Below, piece after piece: positions 63,946-64,000 of a DNA stretch of 64,000 nucleotides (its first letter is position 1; each line of letters opens with the position of its first letter). The notes under the pieces are model-generated. The model was given only the letters and a program-made list of their open reading frames with translations. It was not told the origin of the DNA and made no database searches. The stretch comes from an uncultured Rickettsiales bacterium (GTDB lineage: Bacteria > Pseudomonadota > Alphaproteobacteria > RF32 > CAG-239). The DNA lies in assembly GCA_900551865.1 (NCBI GenBank), contig URXV01000001.1, positions 151,201 through 215,200 on the forward strand. The letters run 5' to 3'. A program made the translations under genes and the position numbers.

Positions 63946-64000
63946 ATGGCAAAAGAGAAGTTTGAACGCAGTAAGCCACACTGCAACATCGGAACGATTG
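63946..64000 (+). CDS. tuf: Elongation factor Tu, start of gene only
   Basis: The window ends after 18 codons reading MAKEKFERSKPHCNIGTI, the characteristic EF-Tu N-terminus. EF-Tu brings aminoacyl-tRNA to the ribosome. The order tRNA-Tyr, tRNA-Gly, tuf matches the classic tRNA-tufB operon, here without the tRNA-Thr between. Confidence 0.93.
   Translation, partial: MAKEKFERSKPHCNIGTI

Overview
The window looks like a chromosomal segment of an uncultured, probably host-associated alphaproteobacterium. The strongest evidence is a full-length CtrA cell-cycle regulator at 52954-53640 whose receiver and DNA-binding halves match the alphaproteobacterial family along their whole length. The gene set (GroESL, DnaK, RecJ, MurJ, GreA, IF-1, EF-Tu, RlmB, MurQ) is that of an ordinary Gram-negative core chromosome with two membranes. 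I see no phage, no insertion sequence, no CRISPR array and no rRNA.

Layout. 1-8000: an unrecognised gene cut by the window edge, a small orphan ORF, an atypical ABC exporter and a tandem pair of half-size ABC exporters. 8000-11200: a membrane-anchored CgeB-like glycosyltransferase, then groES-groEL. 11400-17310: an ankyrin-headed autotransporter, a DUF1189-like membrane protein and an exported MORN-repeat protein. 17480-28000: UDP-sugar dehydrogenase, EamA transporter, a small Spy-like protein, dnaK, a flotillin-like protein, a divergent S-adenosylmethionine synthetase, DUF502 and recJ. 28000-34240: a surface-glycosylation cluster of three GtrII-type membrane proteins and one GtrB-type polyprenyl-phosphate glycosyltransferase. 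34378-42463: DUF192, a YgiW-like OB-fold protein, infA, an orphan sensor kinase, and a tightly overlapping operon murJ-DUF2333-nfuA-bax-gloB. 42642-47500: a second GtrB-type enzyme, AmpG, a pentapeptide-repeat protein, an exported nitroreductase and tRNA-Ser. 47628-52830: peroxiredoxin, greA, DUF3015, a DUF4105/Lnb-like protein, then a large structured non-coding RNA candidate in front of a pilin-like gene. 52950-60740: ctrA, sodB, a lipoprotein and a giant second ankyrin-headed autotransporter. 61000-64000: an unrecognised gene, rlmB-murQ, tRNA-Tyr, tRNA-Gly and the start of tuf.

Themes. Much of the accessory content concerns the cell surface: two autotransporters that share an unusual exported ankyrin module with an invariant cysteine pair, a three-copy GtrII family, ABC exporters, glycosyltransferases and a pilin-like protein. 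Peptidoglycan turnover and recycling are also well represented (murJ, bax, ampG, murQ).

The least explained element is the 51881-52126 region. It folds on paper into a long-range closed multi-branch RNA with four internal hairpins, two leader hairpins and an intrinsic terminator. It lies just upstream of the pilin-like gene and contains a second copy of the terminator arm that could act as an antiterminator. All functional calls are from motif recognition by eye; no database search was possible.
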